A stretch of 5,651 bases of DNA from an uncultured Comamonadaceae bacterium (lineage in GTDB: Bacteria; Pseudomonadota; Gammaproteobacteria; Burkholderiales; Burkholderiaceae_C), in assembly GCA_937871735.1 (NCBI GenBank), contig CALMOI010000439.1, positions 1 through 5,651 of the forward strand. The letters are read 5' to 3'. The notes beneath the pieces were generated by a model. The model made no database searches. It was not told the origin of the DNA and was given only the letters and a program-made list of their open reading frames with translations. A program made the translations under genes and the position numbers. Shown in pieces: positions 5,357 through 5,651 of this stretch (position 1 is its first letter; the number at the start of each line of letters is the position of its first letter).

Positions 5357-5427
5357 GGCATCTCCTGGTGGTTGCACAAAACGTGCTGGGTATAAAACGG
5401 TCAAAGACTGGCGCGGCAGCACCCAAC
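5357..5427 (-). promoter_or_regulatory. dcd-bfr spacer with bfr ribosome binding site and weak promoter candidate
   Basis: The spacer contains the AGGAG at 5362-5366 that fixes the bfr start. It also holds a possible -10 TTATAC (5390-5395, minus strand) without a good -35, and a short inverted repeat GCAC (5374-5377) / GTGC (5383-5386). No Fur-box-like sequence and no terminator after dcd are seen, so bfr may be read from dcd, from a weak local promoter, or both. Confidence 0.35.
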
Positions 5428-5651
5428 TCAGGTCTTAGGCAGGGTCACGCCACGCTGACCTTGGTACTTGCCGCCCCGGTCTTTGTAGCTGGTTTCACAC
5501 ACTTCGTCGCTCTCAAAAAACAATACTTGAGCGCAACCTTCGCCCGCATAAATTTTCGCGGGCAGCGGTGTGGTGTTGGAAAACTCCAGCGTCACATAGC
5601 CTTCCCACTCGGGCTCGAACGGCGTGACGTTGACGATGATGCCGCAGCGCG
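5428..5651 (-). CDS. dcd: dCTP deaminase Dcd, C-terminal part (N-terminus beyond window)
   Basis: The last 73 residues of dCTP deaminase are encoded before the TGA stop at 5428-5430. The enzyme converts dCTP to dUTP and ammonia, feeding dUMP and thymidylate synthesis. The visible part begins [10 protein letters not shown] and continues with [16 protein letters not shown], where the Glu of VTLEF matches the catalytic Glu138 of E. coli Dcd. It ends in [20 protein letters not shown], the usual C-terminus of the betaproteobacterial form (about 188 aa). The first complete codon is probably the active-site Arg of the family's STYAR motif (Arg115 in E. coli). About 115 N-terminal residues lie beyond the window edge, so truncation here is only an effect of the window. 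It is a homotrimeric cytoplasmic enzyme, 71 bp upstream of bfr on the same strand with no obvious functional link to it. Confidence 0.95.

Noticed and set aside
5357..5422. N-terminal extension of bfr to an ATG at 5420-5422
   Set aside because: The internal ATG at 5354-5356 has a strong AGGAG site and gives the standard Bfr N-terminus and length.

Overview
The window looks like ordinary chromosome from a betaproteobacterium of the order Burkholderiales, most like the Comamonadaceae. I base this on the short (about 100 aa) H-NS-type protein, the betaproteobacterial form of dCTP deaminase, a RhlE-type helicase with a charged tail, and the mix of mid-to-high GC genes with AT-richer spacers. I see no mobile element, CRISPR array, prophage or other foreign cassette, and no new multi-gene system. 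The genus is not determined.

Layout. Positions 1-54 are the 3' part of tRNA-Thr(CGT), with encoded CCA and its own terminator (64-97). Positions 98-421 hold no convincing gene. They contain a perfect 10-bp inverted repeat with a 9-nt loop (128-156), a second strong terminator that works in both directions (267-297), and a spacer. Two minus-strand genes follow: an H-NS family nucleoid protein (422-727) and, upstream of it, a DUF21/CBS/CorC-HlyC membrane protein (840-2144). Across a 36-bp divergent spacer lies plus-strand apaH (2181-3011), which converges on rhlE (3038-4477, minus). Continuing upstream on the minus strand come bfd (4555-4782), bfr (4880-5356) and the C-terminal part of dcd (5428 to the window edge).

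How the genes fit together. bfr and bfd form an iron storage and release pair: bacterioferritin stores ferric iron, and the [2Fe-2S] ferredoxin Bfd supplies electrons to release it. The gap between them holds a plausible sigma70-type promoter (TTGAGA, 17 bp, TACGAT) whose -35 element overlaps a Fur-box-like sequence. This suggests that bfd is induced under iron starvation separately from bfr. apaH, rhlE, dcd and the H-NS gene are housekeeping genes for Ap4A breakdown, RNA remodelling, dUTP supply and nucleoid control, with no evident shared pathway.

The items most worth checking are the Fur-box promoter of bfd, the substitution of one ferroxidase ligand position (Glu127 to Thr) in the bacterioferritin, and the structured spacer between two terminators after the tRNA.
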